Source: Afipia sp. P52-10 (GTDB lineage Bacteria > Pseudomonadota > Alphaproteobacteria > Rhizobiales > Xanthobacteraceae). Taken from it: a stretch of DNA of 64,000 nucleotides. A program made the translations under genes and the position numbers. This document shows, one piece after another, positions 1 through 12,307 of this stretch; position 1 is the stretch's first letter, and the number at the start of each line of letters is the position of its first letter. The notes under the pieces are model-generated. The model saw nothing but the letters and a program-made list of their open reading frames with translations. It was not told the DNA's origin and ran no database searches. The DNA lies in the NCBI RefSeq assembly GCF_000516555.1, contig NZ_AZSJ01000003.1, positions 1,497,301-1,561,300 on the forward strand, in the 5' to 3' direction.

Positions 1-582
1 GACGCGCGCCGGGGGAATATTCAACCAGATCCGCTCCGAGGCCTGGGCGGTAACCCCCGTCAGCGACTTCGGAATCGGCGGCGCAACGGAATAGGTGAAC
101 TGAATGAAGGGCGCGCCCGGCTGGGCCAGAGCCTGCGCCTCGCGCAGCAGCCTGATTCGCTGCCGCATCGGCTTGGTCACCAGCGGCAGACCGGAGACGA
201 CCGCCGAGGCCGGCTCCGCCAGCGTCTGCCAGAGCGAATCCCGCAGCGCATAGGCATCGCCCTGCACCACCGTCGCCGTCGGATAGCGGTCGCGCAGCAG
301 CGCGCAGAAACCGGGGTTGTATTCGATCAGCACGAGCCGCGCCGGATCGACGCCGCGCTCGATCAGCGCATTGGTGATCGCGCCGGTGCCGGGCCCGAGC
401 TCGATCACCGGACCATCCGCCTGGGGATCGACGAACTGCGCCATCGTGCGCGCCAACGCCTTGCTGGACGGCATGACCGCGCCCATGTGCAGAGGTTTTT
501 CGATCCATGAACGAAGAAAACGAACCTCGTCATCGAGGCGGAGCGGTTTCTTCTGAACGCGCAGGGAGGACTGCAGAGGCAT
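1..582 (-). CDS. pmtA: Phospholipid N-methyltransferase PmtA (3' end cut by window edge)
   Basis: SAM-dependent methyltransferase of the small soluble Sinorhizobium type, which methylates phosphatidylethanolamine at the inner membrane towards phosphatidylcholine. The frame opens with ATG at 580-582 and stays open for 194 codons to the left edge, so only a few C-terminal residues should be missing. Seen: SAM-binding loop ELGPGTG at residues 61-67, the following strand ending in IEYN, a VVSGLP segment and a terminal NIPPARV segment. It lies 72 bp downstream of dnaJ on the same strand. A diverged family member sits at 18874-19455, so this may be one of several lipid methyltransferases with divided substrate steps, as is known for Bradyrhizobium. 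Family assignment is firm; the exact methylation step is inferred. Confidence 0.85.
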   Translation of the reverse strand, partial: MPLQSSLRVQKKPLRLDDEVRFLRSWIEKPLHMGAVMPSSKALARTMAQFVDPQADGPVIELGPGTGAITNALIERGVDPARLVLIEYNPGFCALLRDRYPTATVVQGDAYALRDSLWQTLAEPASAVVSGLPLVTKPMRQRIRLLREAQALAQPGAPFIQFTYSVAPPIPKSLTGVTAQASERIWLNIPPARV

Positions 583-654
583 TTCGCTACCAGACGGGTG
601 TCACGGACCCGTCATAGAGGTACAGAGCAACGGCAAATCGGTCAAGCAAATGAG

Positions 655-1794
655 TCAGTTAGCGGCCGACCGCGCGCCAAAGAAGTCCTTGACCTTGGAG
701 AAAAAACCTGCCGCTTCCGGCTGGGTGTCGCCGGACGACAGCTTCTCGAATTCCGCGAGCAGATCCTTCTGCTTCTTGGTGAGGTTTTGCGGCGTTTCGA
801 CCACAACCTGCACGTACATGTCGCCGACCTGGCGCGAGCGTAGCACCGGCATACCCTTTGATGCGATGCGGAATCGACGGCCGGACTGTGTTCCAGCCGG
901 AATTTTTACCTTGCTCTTGCCGCGCTCGATGGTCGGCACATCGAATTCGCCGCCCAGCGCTGCCGTCACCATGGAGATCGGCACGCGGCAGTGGAGGTCC
1001 GCACCCTCACGCTGGAAGAAGTCGTGCGGGACCAGCGAGAGGAAAATGTAGAGATCGCCCGGCGGGCCACCGCGCACGCCGGCTTCACCTTCGCCGGCGA
1101 GACGGATGCGGGTGCCATCCTCGACGCCGGCCGGAATGTTGACCGAAAGCACGCGCTCGCGCGTGACGCGGCCCGAGCCCGAGCACGATGTACAGGGATC
1201 GTCGATCGTCTGCCCCCGCCCATGGCAGGATGGACAGGTGCGCTCGACCGTGAAGAAGCCCTGCGCCTGGCGGATGCGGCCGGCGCCGCCGCAGGTCGTG
1301 CAGGCCTTCGGCTTCGAGCCGGCCTTGGCGCCGGTGCCCGAGCAGGCCTCGCACGTCACCGACGCTGGGATATGCACCTGCGCGGTCTTGCCCGAGAATG
1401 CCTCCTCGAGCGTGATTTCCATGTTGTAGCGAAGGTCGGCTCCACGCTCGCGGCCACCGGAGCGACGCCCGCTCGCCATGCCGAAGATGCCTTCGAAGAT
1501 ATCGCTGAAGGCCGAGCCGAAGTCGTTGCCGAAGCCGTGCGCGGCACCGTTGCCCATGCCGCCGTGCTCGAACGCGGCATGACCGAAGCGGTCGTAGGCG
1601 GCGCGCTTCTGCGGGTCCTTCAGAACCTCGTAGGCTTCGTTGATTTCCTTGAAACGAATCTCGCTCGTCTGGTCACCCGGATTGCGATCCGGATGCCACT
1701 TCATCGCGAGCTTGCGGAACGCGGACTTCAGGCCGGATTCATCGGCCGTGCGTTCGACTTCCAGGGTCTCGTAGTAGCAGCGCTTGGCAGACAT
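655..1794 (-). CDS. dnaJ: Chaperone protein DnaJ (Hsp40)
   Basis: Cytosolic co-chaperone that delivers unfolded proteins to DnaK and stimulates its ATPase. The 379-residue product has the full type I layout: J domain (residues 1-70) with HPD at 34-36, a Gly/Phe-rich linker (about 75-115), four CXXCXGXG zinc repeats ([32 protein letters not shown]) in the middle, then the beta-sandwich substrate domains. It follows dnaK on the same strand with 126 bp between them. That gap carries a 10-bp hairpin (1854-1900), so dnaJ is probably read through from the dnaK transcript at a lower level. Nothing in the protein looks abnormal. Confidence 0.97.
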   Translation of the reverse strand: MSAKRCYYETLEVERTADESGLKSAFRKLAMKWHPDRNPGDQTSEIRFKEINEAYEVLKDPQKRAAYDRFGHAAFEHGGMGNGAAHGFGNDFGSAFSDIFEGIFGMASGRRSGGRERGADLRYNMEITLEEAFSGKTAQVHIPASVTCEACSGTGAKAGSKPKACTTCGGAGRIRQAQGFFTVERTCPSCHGRGQTIDDPCTSCSGSGRVTRERVLSVNIPAGVEDGTRIRLAGEGEAGVRGGPPGDLYIFLSLVPHDFFQREGADLHCRVPISMVTAALGGEFDVPTIERGKSKVKIPAGTQSGRRFRIASKGMPVLRSRQVGDMYVQVVVETPQNLTKKQKDLLAEFEKLSSGDTQPEAAGFFSKVKDFFGARSAAN

Positions 1795-1853
1795 CGTCGA
1801 ATCTCGTCACCCCTGCTTCGACAGAAGGTAGGAAACAATCCGCAAAAGCAAAG

Positions 1854-1900
1854 GGCCCCCATCCTTCGACACGCGCATGGCGCTCTGCGAGATGGGGGCC
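1854..1900 (-). terminator. Hairpin between dnaK and dnaJ (attenuator or partial terminator)
   Basis: Perfect 10-bp inverted repeat, GGCCCCCATC at 1854-1863 and GATGGGGGCC at 1891-1900, with a 27-nt loop. It begins 20 bp after the dnaK stop in the direction of transcription. On the transcribed strand it is followed by a T-rich stretch (CTTTGCTTTTGCGG) rather than a clean T-run. This suggests partial termination or an mRNA-stabilising stem that keeps DnaK above DnaJ. Confidence 0.6.
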
Positions 1901-1920
1901 ATCGGTGACTCCGTCTTGGA

Positions 1921-3831
<1,911 letters not shown>

Positions 3832-4135
3832 GGTCTCTTACCCTTTCTCTGCGGCGAGCCAGCCGGGCCCTCGATTAGGCACCCGATGAGATCGAACGAG
3901 CGGTCAGCCCGCCGAACCCCGTTCCGGCCCCCAAAACCATCGCGCCTCAATCTTTTGAAGCGCCCGCGGGAGATATAAGAGAGCCACCCGCAGCCGCAAG
4001 AGATTTGGTCACGATTCCGCGACCGCACTTTCATCATTTTACCAGGCCGGTTAAGGCTGGATTCGCGCCCCGACCGCCCAGCCGCAGCGCGGGGCGGCAA
4101 CATCAAACGGCCCAAAATCTGTCCGAGAAAGCCTG
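3832..4135. other. Divergent intergenic region dnaK / secreted hypothetical gene
   Basis: 304 bp without a credible gene. It carries the RpoH-like promoter of dnaK (3973-4000), which leaves an mRNA leader of roughly 130-140 nt before the dnaK start, long enough for post-transcriptional control. I saw no clear sigma-70 signal for the rightward gene and no CIRCE element. Confidence 0.6.
3973..4000 (-). promoter_or_regulatory. RpoH (sigma-32)-type promoter of dnaK
   Basis: Read on the minus strand: CTTG (4000-3997), exactly 17 nt, then CTTATAT (3979-3973). This fits the alphaproteobacterial heat-shock sigma pattern CTTG-N17/18-CYTATNT at every defined position. The same layout with one mismatch per box occurs before hslV (48135-48162). 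Confidence 0.65.
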
Positions 4136-5119
4136 ATGCGCATTGGTCCGACAGCCGTTCCTTCCATCCCGTCCTCCCGCCTGGCCGCGTCGCTGGCCCT
4201 CGCTTTCCTGGCCCTGACGCTGCTTGCCGGCGCGGTCCGCGCCAACGAGCTCGTCTATCCCACGGGATCGCGGATCGGTCTTATTCCCCTGCAGGGGGTG
4301 GTGGCAGTGAAGGACGGCATGGGGTTCGAGAATCCGGACAACAACCTGACGGTGACATTGCGAGAGCTGCCGGCCTCGGCGTTCGATGCCGTGGACACAG
4401 CCATCAAGGAGCGCAAATCCGTGCCGACGGCGATGGAAAACGCCGAGAGCTTCCAGACCGCAGCAGGACGGGCCTATCTCAGCCGCGCCGGCGGCCCGAA
4501 CAGCGGCCCGAAGAACAACCGGGTGGCGATCCTGGTCTCCGACGGCAAGATCGCGGGCTACGTCGCCGTCGACATTCCGGAGGCTGCGGCCAAGGCCTAT
4601 CCGGATCAGGCGATCCGCCAGATGCTGGCCTCCACCACGATCCGCACCGAAATCCCCGCCGCCGAGCAGCTCTCGCTGCTGCCCTTCAAGGTGTCCGATC
4701 TGTCCGGCTTCAAGACCGTGAAAACGCTGGTGCCGGGACAGGCCGTGATCCTGCTGGACAGCGACGACGAGGAAGCCGCGCTCGCCGGCTCGCCGTATAT
4801 GCTGATTTCGATCGCCCGGATTTCCGCTGACCAGCCGAACGAGCGCGACCGCATCGCCCGACAGCTTGCCAATACGATTCCCGGTCTGCGCGAAGGACGA
4901 ATCACGAGTTCGGAGCCGATGCGGATCGGCGGCACCGCCGGCTACGAGACCCGGATCGAGGCGACCAGCGTCAAGGACGACAAGCCCGTGACGGTGGTGC
5001 AATGGCTGCGGTTCGGTGGCGGCGCCACCTTGCGCATCGTCGCCGCCTCGGCACGCGAGTCATGGCCGGAGGCCTTCACCCGCTTCCGCGCCGTCCGCGA
5101 CGGCATCAATCCTCGCTAA
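4136..5119 (+). CDS. Secreted protein of unknown function
   Basis: 327 residues; not recognised as a named family. An N-terminal signal peptide is visible: positively charged start, hydrophobic core about residues 17-32, cleavage probably after AVRA (residue 36), giving a periplasmic protein beginning NELVYP. The mature part looks like a globular alpha/beta protein; residues near 55-80 and 220-330 contain repeated strand-like segments, and the C-terminal portion ends in a VQWLRFGGGATLRIVAAS stretch. No cysteines, lipobox or membrane segments beyond the leader. It is transcribed away from dnaK and convergently with grpE. Its position between dnaK and grpE does not by itself imply a chaperone role. 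Confidence 0.8.
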   Translation: MRIGPTAVPSIPSSRLAASLALAFLALTLLAGAVRANELVYPTGSRIGLIPLQGVVAVKDGMGFENPDNNLTVTLRELPASAFDAVDTAIKERKSVPTAMENAESFQTAAGRAYLSRAGGPNSGPKNNRVAILVSDGKIAGYVAVDIPEAAAKAYPDQAIRQMLASTTIRTEIPAAEQLSLLPFKVSDLSGFKTVKTLVPGQAVILLDSDDEEAALAGSPYMLISIARISADQPNERDRIARQLANTIPGLREGRITSSEPMRIGGTAGYETRIEATSVKDDKPVTVVQWLRFGGGATLRIVAASARESWPEAFTRFRAVRDGINPR

Positions 5120-5178
5120 TACGGTTCAGGCGAATGCCGTCCCGGACCGATCCGGGACGTGCTTCGATTGACGGGCGT

Positions 5179-5787
5179 TCAGTTGCCGTCGTTGGTTTCA
5201 GGCGCCGGCGCGGGCTTTGCTCCACCCTTCGAGACGCCGACCAGCGCGGGCCGCAGCACGCGCTCACCGATCATGTAGCCGGCCTGCACCACCTGAACCA
5301 CAGTCCCCGCCGGGACCGACGGGTCCGGCACCTCGTACATCGCCTGCTGGAAGTTGGGATCGAAGCGCTCGCCGTTGGGATCGAACTTCTTCACACCGTT
5401 CTTCTCCAGCGCATTGAGCAGCGCACGCTCCGTCAGCTCGACGCCCTCGATCAACGCCTTCAAGCCGGGATCCGCGGCAGCCTTGGCTTCTGCCGGAACG
5501 GCGTCCAGCGCACGCTGCAGATTGTCGGCAATGTCGAGCACGTCGCGCGCAAACCCGGTGATGCCGTAAGCCCGTGCATCGGCCACTTCCCGCGCCGTCC
5601 GGCGGCGAAGGTTCTCCATCTCGGCCAGCGTGCGCAGAACCTTGTCGCGCGCCTCGTCGAGCTCCTTGCCCAGCGCTTCGACGGAACCCGGCTCCGGATC
5701 GTCCGGCATGATGTAGGGCTTGGAAACTTTAGGCTCGTTGTCCTGCGCCACGTCCAATCCATCCTTCTGGGTGTCGCTATCGGTCAT
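5179..5787 (-). CDS. grpE: Nucleotide exchange factor GrpE
   Basis: Releases ADP from DnaK and so resets the Hsp70 cycle. The 202-residue product has a disordered acidic N-terminus, a long helix with [15 protein letters not shown], and the C-terminal beta domain with [20 protein letters not shown]. The start at 5787 (MTDSDTQ) is preferred over an in-frame upstream ATG at 5901, which would add 38 residues not resembling the family. It lies 183 bp after hrcA on the same strand. A CTTG-N16-CCATGATAT arrangement on the minus strand (5928 to about 5900) could be a weak heat-shock promoter of its own, but the match is poor. Confidence 0.95.
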   Translation of the reverse strand: MTDSDTQKDGLDVAQDNEPKVSKPYIMPDDPEPGSVEALGKELDEARDKVLRTLAEMENLRRRTAREVADARAYGITGFARDVLDIADNLQRALDAVPAEAKAAADPGLKALIEGVELTERALLNALEKNGVKKFDPNGERFDPNFQQAMYEVPDPSVPAGTVVQVVQAGYMIGERVLRPALVGVSKGGAKPAPAPETNDGN

Positions 5788-5970
5788 TCCACTCAACCTT
5801 GTACCCTGTTGGCCGGCATGATCGGGACCGGCTGCTGCCGGCTGCACCGCGATCATGCCTGAAACTTTTGCCGCAAACTGCTCGCACGGCGCATACCGCA
5901 TATCATGGCTTTGGCGCGGAAAATCAAGGCTATAGCGAGAGCCGCGGGCCGTTGGCGCGCTGGAACGCGC

Positions 5971-7062
5971 TCAGCTGCCAAGCAACTGGCTGACGATGCG
6001 GGCTGCGTAATCGACGGTCGGGATCACCCGGGCGTAGTTCAACCGCGTCGGGCCGATGACGCCGAGCACGCCGACGATGTGGCCGGCATTGTCGCGATAG
6101 GGCGCGACGATGGTGGAGGAGCCCGACAGCGAGAACAGCTTGTTCTCCGAGCCGATGAAGATGCGCACGCCCTCGGCCTGCTCGGCGCGGCCCAGGAGAT
6201 CGATCACCCCGCGCTTCGCCTCGAGATCATCGAACAGCAGCCGCACGCGCTCGAGGTCCTCCATCGCATGCAGGTCGTCGAGCAGGTTGGCGTGGCCGCG
6301 CACGATCAGCTGCCGCTCGTTGCCGTCGCCACCGGACCAGCTCGCAAGGCCGGCTGCGATCACCTTCTGCGTGAGCTGATCGAGTTCGGAACGGCTCGCA
6401 GCCATCGCCTGCTCGAGTTCCGCACGGGCCTCTTCCAAGGTGCGACCGCGAATCCGCGCATTGAGGAAATTCGAGGCCTCGTTCAACACCGAGGTCGGCA
6501 CCCCCGGCGGCAGCGGCAACACGCGGTTCTCGACCTGTCCGTCTTCCGCCACCAGCACGACCAGCGCACGCTCCGGTTCCAGGCGAACGAATTCGATGTG
6601 CTTCAGCCGGACATTGGCCTTCGCCGTCAGCACCACGGCGGCGGCGCGCGTCAAGCCCGACAGCCGCGACATCGCTTCGCTCAACGCCGCCTCGACCGTC
6701 TGGGCATGGCCGATCGAGGCCAGCTGGCTCTGGATCGATTGCCGCTCCGCCTCCGTCAGGTCGCCGACCTGCATCAGCGCATCGACGAAGAAACGGAGGC
6801 CGAGTTCGGTCGGCAACCGCCCGGCGGAGGTATGCGGGGCATAGATCAGCCCGAGCTGCTCGAGATCGGACATCACGTTGCGAACCGAGGCCGGCGACAG
6901 CGGCACGGTGATCAGCCGCGAGATGTTGCGCGAGCCCACTGGCTCGCCGGTCGCGAGATAACTCTCGACAATTTGCCGGAAAATATCGCGCGAACGCTCA
7001 TTGAGCTGAGCGAGCCCGGCATGCGGCATGATCAGATGTGCCCTCGGATCGCTTCCAACCAC
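5971..7062 (-). CDS. hrcA: Heat-inducible transcription repressor HrcA
   Basis: Repressor that binds CIRCE operators, normally in front of groESL in alphaproteobacteria. The N-terminal winged-helix domain includes [20 protein letters not shown] and [10 protein letters not shown]; a GAF-like dimerisation domain follows. I place the start at GTG 7062 because GGAGG stands 5 nt upstream of it; an in-frame GTG at 7074 would add four residues. No CIRCE sequence is visible in this window, so its targets lie elsewhere. It is divergent from rph across about 220 bp. Followed by grpE, the usual hrcA-grpE order. Confidence 0.94.
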   Translation of the reverse strand: MVGSDPRAHLIMPHAGLAQLNERSRDIFRQIVESYLATGEPVGSRNISRLITVPLSPASVRNVMSDLEQLGLIYAPHTSAGRLPTELGLRFFVDALMQVGDLTEAERQSIQSQLASIGHAQTVEAALSEAMSRLSGLTRAAAVVLTAKANVRLKHIEFVRLEPERALVVLVAEDGQVENRVLPLPPGVPTSVLNEASNFLNARIRGRTLEEARAELEQAMAASRSELDQLTQKVIAAGLASWSGGDGNERQLIVRGHANLLDDLHAMEDLERVRLLFDDLEAKRGVIDLLGRAEQAEGVRIFIGSENKLFSLSGSSTIVAPYRDNAGHIVGVLGVIGPTRLNYARVIPTVDYAARIVSQLLGS

Positions 7063-7286
7063 GGTAACCTCCACGTCCGCCGTCAGAATTGTCCACTTTG
7101 CGGCCTGGTTTCAAGTTGCGATGTCGGCGGCAGAGCTCGTCTGCCCAGCGGGCATGAAACGACGCGGGAAAGCCAGTCCCCACTTTTCGGCCCCCCGCCC
7201 TTGCCGCCTCAGGGCGCGCCGCCTAAAAGCACCGGCGAACCGTGAATTTCCTCGCGAATCTCTTCGCGAATCCCTTGGAGACCTCC

Positions 7287-8000
7287 ATGCGGCCAAGCCG
7301 TCGTGCGCCCGATGAACTGCGCGCCGTCACCCTCGAACGTGGCGTCGTCAAATATGCCGAAGGCTCTTGCCTGGTGAGGTTCGGCGATACTCATGTGCTG
7401 GTGACAGCGACGCTGGAGGATCGTCTGCCGCCGTGGCTGAAGGGGCAAGGCCGGGGCTGGGTGACCGCGGAATACGGCATGCTGCCGCGCGCGACGCTGG
7501 AACGGACGCGGCGCGAAGCCAGTGCCGGCAAACAGAACGGCCGCACGGTCGAAATCCAGCGCCTGATCGGCCGCGCTTTGCGCACCACCGTCGATCTCGT
7601 CGCGCTTGGCGAGCGGCAGATCACCGTCGATTGCGACGTGCTGCAGGCGGACGGCGGCACCCGCACCGCATCGATCACCGGCGCCTGGGTGGCGCTCGCC
7701 GACTGCCTGGCCTGGATGAAAACCCGCAACATGGTGAAAGGCGACGTGCTGCGCGACCACGTCGCCGCGGTTTCCTGCGGCATCTATAACGGTACGCCGG
7801 TGCTCGATCTCGACTATGCCGAGGACTCGGAAGCCGAAACCGACGCCAACTTCGTCATGACCGGCGATGGCCGTATCATCGAGGTGCAGGGCACCGCCGA
7901 GAAGACGCCGTTTTCCCAGGACGAGTTCCTGGCGCTGATGGCGCTCGCGAAGAAAGGCATTGCCAGACTCTGCGACCTGCAGAAGATGGCTGTCGCCTGA
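7287..8000 (+). CDS. rph: Ribonuclease PH
   Basis: Phosphorolytic 3'-to-5' exoribonuclease that trims tRNA and rRNA ends. The 237-residue length is exactly family-typical when started at ATG 7287; an upstream in-frame ATG (7242) would add 15 unrelated residues, and a TTGGAG ribosome-binding site precedes 7287. Seen: the [14 protein letters not shown] segment, the phosphate-binding region [15 protein letters not shown], and the signature [19 protein letters not shown]. First gene of a tight rph-rdgB-hemW run (25-bp gap, then a 14-bp overlap), a conserved order in alphaproteobacteria. Confidence 0.96.
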   Translation: MRPSRRAPDELRAVTLERGVVKYAEGSCLVRFGDTHVLVTATLEDRLPPWLKGQGRGWVTAEYGMLPRATLERTRREASAGKQNGRTVEIQRLIGRALRTTVDLVALGERQITVDCDVLQADGGTRTASITGAWVALADCLAWMKTRNMVKGDVLRDHVAAVSCGIYNGTPVLDLDYAEDSEAETDANFVMTGDGRIIEVQGTAEKTPFSQDEFLALMALAKKGIARLCDLQKMAVA

Positions 8001-8025
8001 TCGATTCGCAGAGCCGTAACCGACC

Positions 8026-8667
8026 ATGACCGCACCCCGCCGCATCGAAGGCAAGCTCGTGATCGCGACCCACAATCCCGGCAAGCTCGCCGAGATGCGC
8101 GAGCTGCTGGCGCCGTACGGAATCGCCGCAGTATCCGCGGGCGAGCTGGGCTTGGGCGAACCGGAGGAGACCGGCGACAGCTTCCAGGCCAACGCCCGCA
8201 TCAAGGCGGAGGCCGCAGCAAAGGCCGCGCAGCTTCCCGCCTTCGCGGACGACTCTGGCCTTGCGGTCGATGCGCTCGGCGGGCAGCCCGGCATCTATTC
8301 GGCACGCTGGGCCGGGCCTGCGAAGGACTTCAATGCGGCGATGGCGCAGATCGAGCGGTTGCTGCAGGAGCGCGGCGCAAGGGAGCCCGCCGATCGCGGC
8401 GCGCACTTCGTCTCCGCGCTGTGCGTCGCCTGGCCGGACGGTCATGTCGAAGAGGTGGAAGCACGCGTCGATGGTACGCTGGTCTGGCCACCGCGCGGAA
8501 CGGCAGGCTTCGGCTACGATCCGATGTTCCTGCCCGACGGTCACGCTCGCACGTTCGGCGAAATGACCTCGGACGAAAAGCATGGACTGCCTCCGCGCGG
8601 CATGGGACTGTCGCACCGCGCGCGCGCATTCGTGAAGCTGGCGGAGAGATGCCTTGCCCGTGCCTGA
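8026..8667 (+). CDS. rdgB: dITP/XTP pyrophosphatase (RdgB/HAM1)
   Basis: Hydrolyses non-canonical purine triphosphates (dITP, XTP) to monophosphates, keeping them out of nucleic acid. 213 residues. Seen: substrate-binding [10 protein letters not shown] near the N-terminus, catalytic region [12 protein letters not shown] around residue 75, [11 protein letters not shown], and the closing SHRARA motif. It sits between rph and hemW and its last 14 bp overlap the hemW start, so translation is probably coupled. Confidence 0.96.
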   Translation: MTAPRRIEGKLVIATHNPGKLAEMRELLAPYGIAAVSAGELGLGEPEETGDSFQANARIKAEAAAKAAQLPAFADDSGLAVDALGGQPGIYSARWAGPAKDFNAAMAQIERLLQERGAREPADRGAHFVSALCVAWPDGHVEEVEARVDGTLVWPPRGTAGFGYDPMFLPDGHARTFGEMTSDEKHGLPPRGMGLSHRARAFVKLAERCLARA

Positions 8668-9811
8668 CAGCCCAGCCTTCGGCGTCTATGTGCACTGGCC
8701 CTTCTGCCTGTCGAAGTGCCCGTACTGCGATTTCAACAGCCATGTGCGTCACGCGGCCATCGACGAGGAACGCTTCGCCCGCGCCTTCGCGCGCGAGATC
8801 GCGACCACCGCCGCCCGCGCGCCGGGCCGCACCGTATCATCGATCTTCCTCGGCGGCGGCACGCCATCCCTGATGAAGCCGGAAACCGTCGGCGCCATCC
8901 TCGATGCCATCGGCAAGCACTGGTCCGTCGCGAGCGACGTCGAGGTGTCGCTGGAGGCGAATCCGACCAGCGTCGAAGCCACCCGCTTCCAGGGCTATCG
9001 CGCCGCCGGCGTCAACCGCGTCTCGCTCGGCGTGCAAGCCTTGGACGACGCCTCGCTGAAGGCGCTCGGCCGCCTGCATTCGGCCCGCGAAGCGCTCGAT
9101 GCGGTGGCGATCGCCCGCAAGGCGTTCGGTCGCTACTCGTTCGACCTGATCTACGCGCGACCGGCGCAGACGACGCAGGCCTGGACCGAGGAGTTGAGGT
9201 TCGCGATCTCCGAAGCCGCCGAACACCTGTCGCTCTATCAGCTCACCATCGAACCCGACACGCCGTTCGCCGGCCTGCATGCTGCGGGCAAGCTGGTGAT
9301 TCCGGACGAGGCGAATGCGCGGGCCCTGTACGACACGACGCAGGAGGTTTGCGCAGCGCTTGGCCTGCCTGCCTACGAGATCTCCAACCACGCCCGCTCC
9401 GGCGCCGAATGCCGTCACAACCTGATCTACTGGCGCGGCGACGAGTATGCGGGCATCGGCCCCGGCGCGCACGGCCGGCTCGACGTGGATGGCGTACGCC
9501 GCGCGACCGCGACCGAGAAGCGTCCCGAAAGCTGGATGATGCGGGTCGAAACGCTCGGCCATGGCGTCATCACCGATGACGAACTGACCAGCGAAGAACG
9601 CGCCGACGAATATCTGCTGATGGGGCTGCGCTTGCGCGAAGGCATCGATCCGCAGCGCTACCGGGCGCTTGCCGGTCGTTCCCTGGCACAGGATCGTATC
9701 GACGGACTGCGCGACGAGGGCGTGATCAGCGTCGATACCGACGGGCGGCTGCGCGTGACGCAGGATGGCTTTCCCGTGCTCGATGCGGTGGTCGCCGATC
9801 TCGCGGCTTGA
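8654..9811 (+). CDS. hemW: Heme chaperone HemW (radical SAM family)
   Basis: Radical-SAM-fold heme-binding protein, formerly annotated as an oxygen-independent coproporphyrinogen oxidase. 385 residues. The [4Fe-4S] motif is C18-x3-C22-x2-C25, GGGTPS is at 68-73, and the HemW-specific heme-contact motif HNLIYW is at 255-260. The extra N-terminal cysteine characteristic of true HemN is not evident, which supports HemW. Likely role: heme delivery to membrane respiratory proteins. Overlaps rdgB by 14 bp and converges on the lipoprotein gene at 9883. Confidence 0.93.
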   Translation: MPVPDSPAFGVYVHWPFCLSKCPYCDFNSHVRHAAIDEERFARAFAREIATTAARAPGRTVSSIFLGGGTPSLMKPETVGAILDAIGKHWSVASDVEVSLEANPTSVEATRFQGYRAAGVNRVSLGVQALDDASLKALGRLHSAREALDAVAIARKAFGRYSFDLIYARPAQTTQAWTEELRFAISEAAEHLSLYQLTIEPDTPFAGLHAAGKLVIPDEANARALYDTTQEVCAALGLPAYEISNHARSGAECRHNLIYWRGDEYAGIGPGAHGRLDVDGVRRATATEKRPESWMMRVETLGHGVITDDELTSEERADEYLLMGLRLREGIDPQRYRALAGRSLAQDRIDGLRDEGVISVDTDGRLRVTQDGFPVLDAVVADLAA

Positions 9812-9882
9812 TCGCTGTCGCGCGGGCGCCGAACCGAACGCACGCGCGCCGCTTGAGAAGCCGAGACGGTCCCGCCAGCCAA

Positions 9883-11109
9883 TCAGACGAAGCTGCGCGG
9901 CGCAGCAGACGCAACCTGTCCGCCGCCGGAACCGACCCGCATCACCGCAAGCCCGCGTTCATTGGTGCCGTCGGGGCGGAAGCGGAACAGACCATCGATG
10001 CCTGCGAAACCCGAGGCGTTCTGCAGCACGTCCGGCGAGAAGCGCTGACCGCCTTGCGTCTTCGCCAGCGCCGCCACCAGCGCGACCGCATCGTAGGCAT
10101 GGGTCGATGCGCGAACCGGCTCCTGTCCGTATTTGGTTCGGTAGCGGCCCGCAAACGAGCGATAGCCCGCCGGATCGGGCGCGGCATAGAGCCCACCCTG
10201 CAGGGCTGCGTTGGCATACACGCGCGGATGATCCCAGAGACCGGTGCCGAACAACTGCACGCCGCGCAGATTGGCGCCGGCGGTGGTCAGCGCCTCGATC
10301 ACGCCGCCGATCGCCTCGCCGTCCTCGGGCAGAAACAGCGCGTCCGCCTGCGGCAGCGCCTGCGCCACGTTGCGCGCGGCATTCTGCAACTGGCTGCGAT
10401 CGGAACCATAGCGCTCGGACACGACGATGCGCGCCCCACGCCGCGCCGCCACCTGCTTGAAAGCAGCCTCCACGACATTGCCGTAGGCATTGTCGCGGAT
10501 CATCGCCGCGAATGATCGTTTGCCGATGCTCACGGCATAGTCGACGATCCGGCTGACGTCCGACTCCGGCAGGAAACTGAGCAGATAAACGCCGCGGCCG
10601 GCGACGCTCGAATCGGTCGAGAACGCGATCACCGAGATGTTGCGGCCGCGTGCGACTTGCGCCGCGCCGGGAACCGCGACGCCGTACAATGGCCCAAGGA
10701 TGATCTCCGCACCTTCGTCAATCGCCTGCTGCGCGGCCTGTTGCGCACCCTGGGCGCTGCCGCCGTCATCCTTCACCAGGAGCTGGATGTTCGGGTTCTG
10801 GAATTCGGCCAATGCAAGCTCAGCGGCATTGCGCATCGACTGCGCGATCGCCGGCGCATTGCCCGCGCCCGACAGCGGCAGGATCAGTCCGGCCTTGATC
10901 GATCCCGTACCGAGCGACGTCGATGCCTGAGGCGGCCCGGCCGGCGCAGGCGCGGTAGGATCCTGGCCCGGCAGGTAGGTCGAGAAATTCGAGATGGCTG
11001 ACTGCACATTGGCGCAGCCCGCAAGCGCGGGAGCGGCAACGATCAAGCTCAGCGCGGACCGGCGCGTGACGCCCGGACGCGAGGGAAGCAACTCTATCGG
11101 ACCATCCAT
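9883..11109 (-). CDS. LpoA-like periplasmic-binding-fold lipoprotein (PBP activator family, LppC)
   Basis: 408 residues from ATG 11109. The leader carries a twin arginine (TRRSAL) and a lipobox LAGC with Cys32, so it is a lipoprotein. A Pro/Ala-rich linker follows, then a type 1 periplasmic-binding fold starting at GLILPLSGAGNAPAIAQSM, as in branched-chain amino-acid receptor proteins. The divergent neighbours rsmI and yraN give the same linkage as E. coli yraL-lpoA-yraN, which favours an activator of penicillin-binding proteins over a transport receptor; no permease genes are nearby. An upstream in-frame start at 11286 would place 59 unrelated residues before the leader. Role is inferred by family and synteny. 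Confidence 0.82.
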   Translation of the reverse strand: MDGPIELLPSRPGVTRRSALSLIVAAPALAGCANVQSAISNFSTYLPGQDPTAPAPAGPPQASTSLGTGSIKAGLILPLSGAGNAPAIAQSMRNAAELALAEFQNPNIQLLVKDDGGSAQGAQQAAQQAIDEGAEIILGPLYGVAVPGAAQVARGRNISVIAFSTDSSVAGRGVYLLSFLPESDVSRIVDYAVSIGKRSFAAMIRDNAYGNVVEAAFKQVAARRGARIVVSERYGSDRSQLQNAARNVAQALPQADALFLPEDGEAIGGVIEALTTAGANLRGVQLFGTGLWDHPRVYANAALQGGLYAAPDPAGYRSFAGRYRTKYGQEPVRASTHAYDAVALVAALAKTQGGQRFSPDVLQNASGFAGIDGLFRFRPDGTNERGLAVMRVGSGGGQVASAAPRSFV

Positions 11110-11299
11110 CGTGGCTCTTTCGCTGGACCGGGCTTCGCGACCCATCCCCCGGTCATGCTTGAGCAAGACCATCTGGATATCAATTCCGGCATAGTGTCGT
11201 CCATTGGTTAACCAACCCAGAAAAATTATGGCGAGCCTCAGGCGAGCGTTGCCGGATCCCGCGGGCTTCCGCTGTCGGCCAACCATCTCCTTGTTCGAC

Positions 11300-11339
11300 C
11301 TGATCTTTTAGGTCCCGTTCGGACCGATCATGCTCTAGA
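11300..11339. repeat. Short palindromic repeat, GATCATGCTCTAG family
   Basis: Nested inverted repeat TGATC (11301-11305)-TTTTA-GGTCC-CGTTC-GGACC-GATCA (11326-11330), followed by TGCTCTAG. The flanks match the larger element at 55219-55319 (TGATCTTTT on the left, GATCATGCTC on the right), but the inner stem is shorter and different in sequence. It lies just upstream of rsmI. Confidence 0.6.
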
Positions 11340-11347
11340 TTGACGTC

Positions 11348-12307
11348 ATGCGCGACAAACCCACATCCACCAGGACAGCAGCCCCCGCCGCAGACGCGGC
11401 ACGGTCGCACACATATACCATCGCAGGCACGCCCTTAAGCGCACCGCAGCTGCCGGCGGGGCTCTATCTGGTGGCGACGCCAATCGGCAACCTCGGCGAC
11501 ATCACCTTGCGCGCGCTGGAGACGCTGGCGGGTGCCGACGCAATCGCCTGCGAGGACTCGCGCGTGACGCGCAAACTGCTGGACCGGTTTCTGATCGCGA
11601 CGCCGCTCACGCCTTATCATGAGCACAACGCGCAAGTCGCGCGGCCGAAGCTGCTCGAGCGGCTGGCGCAAGGAGGCGCGATCGCACTCGTTTCCGATGC
11701 CGGAACGCCGCTGATCTCCGACCCCGGTTTCAAGCTGGTGCGCGAGGCCGCAGCAGCAGGCCATCGCGTGACGGCGATTCCCGGTCCGTCCGCTGTGCTG
11801 GCCGCGTTGAGCGTCGCCGGGTTGCCGACCGACCGTTTCTACTTCGAGGGATTCCTGCCGCCGAAATCCGCCGCGCGGCGCACCCGCATCGCCGAGCTCG
11901 CGCGCATCGATGCAACGCTGGTGCTGTTCGAGGGCGGCTCGCGCATCGGCGACACGCTGCATGACCTCGCCGCCGCAATGGCTGACCGCGAAGCAGCGAT
12001 CTGCCGTGAAATGACCAAGCTGCACGAAGAGATCGTGCGTGCGCCGCTGGCGCAGCTTGCGAGCGACAGCGTAACCCTTGAAACCCGCGGCGAGTTCGTG
12101 CTGGTGATCGCACCGCCGGCCGCCGATGCCCGGCAGCTCAGTTCCGACGACCTCGATCGCATCCTGACGACGGCGATGGAAACCCACAGCATGAAAGACG
12201 CCGTCGCGCATGCTGTCGAGGTCTCGGGGCATCCGAAACGAGCTGTCTATTCGCGCGCGCTCGAACTGGCGAAACGGGCTGCGGAGCCGAACGACGATGA
12301 CGACTGA
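11348..12307 (+). CDS. rsmI: 16S rRNA (cytidine-1402 2'-O)-methyltransferase RsmI
   Basis: SAM-dependent ribose methyltransferase acting on C1402 in the 16S decoding centre. Tetrapyrrole-methylase fold: [15 protein letters not shown] near residue 39, the [12 protein letters not shown] segment, and [12 protein letters not shown] near residue 117. 319 residues including an N-terminal extension of about 35 residues of low complexity, so the true start could be slightly downstream. Overlaps yraN by 11 bp; rsmI-yraN-gshB form an apparent operon divergent from the LpoA-like gene. Confidence 0.94.
   Translation: MRDKPTSTRTAAPAADAARSHTYTIAGTPLSAPQLPAGLYLVATPIGNLGDITLRALETLAGADAIACEDSRVTRKLLDRFLIATPLTPYHEHNAQVARPKLLERLAQGGAIALVSDAGTPLISDPGFKLVREAAAAGHRVTAIPGPSAVLAALSVAGLPTDRFYFEGFLPPKSAARRTRIAELARIDATLVLFEGGSRIGDTLHDLAAAMADREAAICREMTKLHEEIVRAPLAQLASDSVTLETRGEFVLVIAPPAADARQLSSDDLDRILTTAMETHSMKDAVAHAVEVSGHPKRAVYSRALELAKRAAEPNDDDD

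Noticed and set aside
7086-7115. CTTGAAA at 7115-7109 as a heat-shock promoter of hrcA
   Set aside because: No CYTATNT-like box at 17-18 bp; the possible -10 (CAATTC) is poor.
9808-10515. 235-codon plus-strand frame facing the LpoA-like gene
   Set aside because: Antisense to the lipoprotein gene, which has a lipobox and a recognised fold.
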